Positions 6,309-6,933 of a stretch of 6,933 bases of DNA are shown here, one piece after another. The position numbers and the translations under genes were made by a program. Location: contig JBCDLN010000223.1 in NCBI GenBank assembly GCA_038745295.1, forward strand, positions 1-6,933. Reading direction: 5' to 3'. The number at the start of each line of letters is the position of its first letter. The first letter of the stretch is position 1. Origin of the DNA: Acuticoccus sp038745295. Its GTDB lineage: Bacteria > Pseudomonadota > Alphaproteobacteria > Rhizobiales > Amorphaceae. A model generated the notes under the pieces. The model had not been told where the DNA came from and made no database searches. It saw nothing but the letters and a program-made list of their open reading frames with translations.

Positions 6309-6363
6309 GGGAGCTCTGAGTTTTGGCGGAGCTTAGAGTGAACAACCTTCAAAGCTCCTACAG

Positions 6364-6933
6364 TTAGCTGAGCGCCATCTGTCCCAGGCCGCAGGCTTCG
6401 AACGCCTCTCGCGTTGCGGCTTTTTCCTGTTCTGTCAGTTGTAATAGCGGGCGGCGGACGGCGCCCCCTGCCTGGCCCAAAAGCTCTTGCCAATACTTTT
6501 GATGGGCTTGGGGCTTGCCGCCGGGGCGGGTGGACTTCAGGGCGTGGCGCACAGGGGACAGGCTCTCACTGATGGCGCGGGCGCGCTCAATGTCACCGGC
6601 AAAGGCGGCGGTTGTATAGTCGTGCATCCTGAGGTCGGCCTTGGTTTGGAGGAGGTAAGGGGGCGATGAGCAAAGGTAGAGGCGCCAGCCAAGGTCGATG
6701 ATATTGTCGAGCCACTCATCTTCCGATGCGGTGCTCACGAGGAGTTTGTGGCCTGCAATGCGGGTAAGTTCGGCGTACATGTCGCGCGGGACGCTGTATT
6801 TGATGGCGACGATATTGGGGAGATCTGCAAGGCGAGAGCAAAGCTCGGGGCTCATCAAGTAGCCACTGTCGGGATGGCTCCAGAGCGCGATGCCAATGTT
6901 CACTTCATCACAGATGGTGCGGTAGTAGTTGAT
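6364..6933 (-). CDS. DapA / N-acetylneuraminate lyase family protein (C-terminal part)
   Basis: The last 189 residues of a (beta/alpha)8-barrel aldolase; the N-terminal third lies beyond the right edge. The stretch LCSRLADLPNIVAIKYSVPR (31-50) contains the Schiff-base lysine Lys45 (VAIK) that forms the covalent intermediate with an oxo-acid. Upstream, the family's YNxPxRTG segment aligns with WSHPDSGY (18-25). The catalytic tyrosine position therefore carries Trp18 and the carboxylate-binding arginine position Ser23. The C-terminal helices (TTAAFAGDIERARAISESL and onward) are normal for the family, and the gene ends in TAA at 6366-6364. An internal GTG at 6903 is not the real start because the frame is open to the edge. 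It is probably not a true 4-hydroxy-tetrahydrodipicolinate synthase. Substrate is unknown; the peptide importer further along the same strand may be related. Confidence 0.8.
   Translation of the reverse strand: MNYYRTICDEVNIGIALWSHPDSGYLMSPELCSRLADLPNIVAIKYSVPRDMYAELTRIAGHKLLVSTASEDEWLDNIIDLGWRLYLCSSPPYLLQTKADLRMHDYTTAAFAGDIERARAISESLSPVRHALKSTRPGGKPQAHQKYWQELLGQAGGAVRRPLLQLTEQEKAATREAFEACGLGQMALS

Larger units (their letters stand above)
5948..6363. other. Gene-free interval between the aldolase and the envelope gene unit
   Basis: About 416 bases separate the aldolase stop from the transpeptidase-like start. ORFs crossing it on either strand are Arg/Pro/Ser-rich, lack recognisable domains and run into real genes in other frames, so I regard it as non-coding. 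It should hold the promoter of the three-gene unit, but I found no convincing -35/-10 pair. It contains several dyads: 6155-6240, 6238-6263 (GACGTT/AACGTC), 6268-6308 and 6328-6358 (GGAGCTT/AAGCTCC with a 17-base spacer). None is followed by a T-run on either strand. The concentration of pairing segments suggests a structured 3' UTR or leader, a small RNA, or a decayed palindromic element. Confidence 0.6.

Noticed and set aside
5899..6336. Plus-strand ORF of 145 residues
   Set aside because: It overlaps the signal-peptide coding region of the transpeptidase-like gene, has low-complexity composition and no domain, and the strand has no other genes.
6328..6358. GGAGCTT/AAGCTCC dyad just after the aldolase stop as an intrinsic terminator
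   Set aside because: The stem is only seven base pairs with a 17-base loop and is not followed by a T-run on the minus strand.
6080..6493. Minus-strand ORF of 137 residues crossing the intergenic palindrome
   Set aside because: It is Arg-rich with no recognisable domain and overlaps the 3' end of the aldolase gene in another frame.
1..6933. tRNA, rRNA, CRISPR array or insertion sequence
   Set aside because: No cloverleaf or conserved rRNA stretch, no regularly spaced direct repeats and no transposase-like protein were seen in reading both strands.

Overview
The window reads as part of a high-GC Gram-negative chromosome. The periplasmic solute-binding protein with a Sec signal, the exported cell-wall-type proteins, GTG starts and tightly overlapping genes fit an alphaproteobacterium, but that placement is an inference from style only. 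Every gene I can support lies on the minus strand, so the order of transcription runs from the right end of the window to the left.

Right end (6364-6933): the C-terminal 189 residues of a DapA/N-acetylneuraminate-lyase family aldolase. It keeps the Schiff-base lysine but lacks the usual catalytic tyrosine and substrate-binding arginine. Next comes about 416 bases without a gene (5948-6363). This stretch is dense in dyad symmetry: an 86-bp imperfect palindrome (6155-6240) and a pair of hairpins that compete for the same segment (6268-6308).

Middle (3770-5947): three close or overlapping genes. They are an exported protein of the YkuD_2 murein L,D-transpeptidase type whose catalytic cysteine appears to be missing, an exported trypsin-like serine protease with an intact His/Asp/Ser triad, and a small AT-rich gene of different base and codon usage whose C-terminal half resembles SUKH/SMI1-type immunity proteins.

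Left (1-3607): a standard peptide/nickel-type ABC importer operon made of the periplasmic binding protein (SBP_bac_5), a DppB-type permease, a DppC-type permease and the first 82 residues of a DppD-type ATPase that runs off the left edge. Junctions are a 21-bp gap, an ATGA overlap and a TGATG overlap, so the genes are almost certainly translated from one message. A 21-bp dyad overlaps a weak candidate promoter in front of the binding protein.

Taken together, the importer would bring a peptide or similar small solute into the cell, and the DapA-family enzyme could act on a product of it. The three middle genes look like a separate envelope-directed unit placed between them. The link between the aldolase and the importer, and the foreign origin of the AT-rich gene, are inferences.
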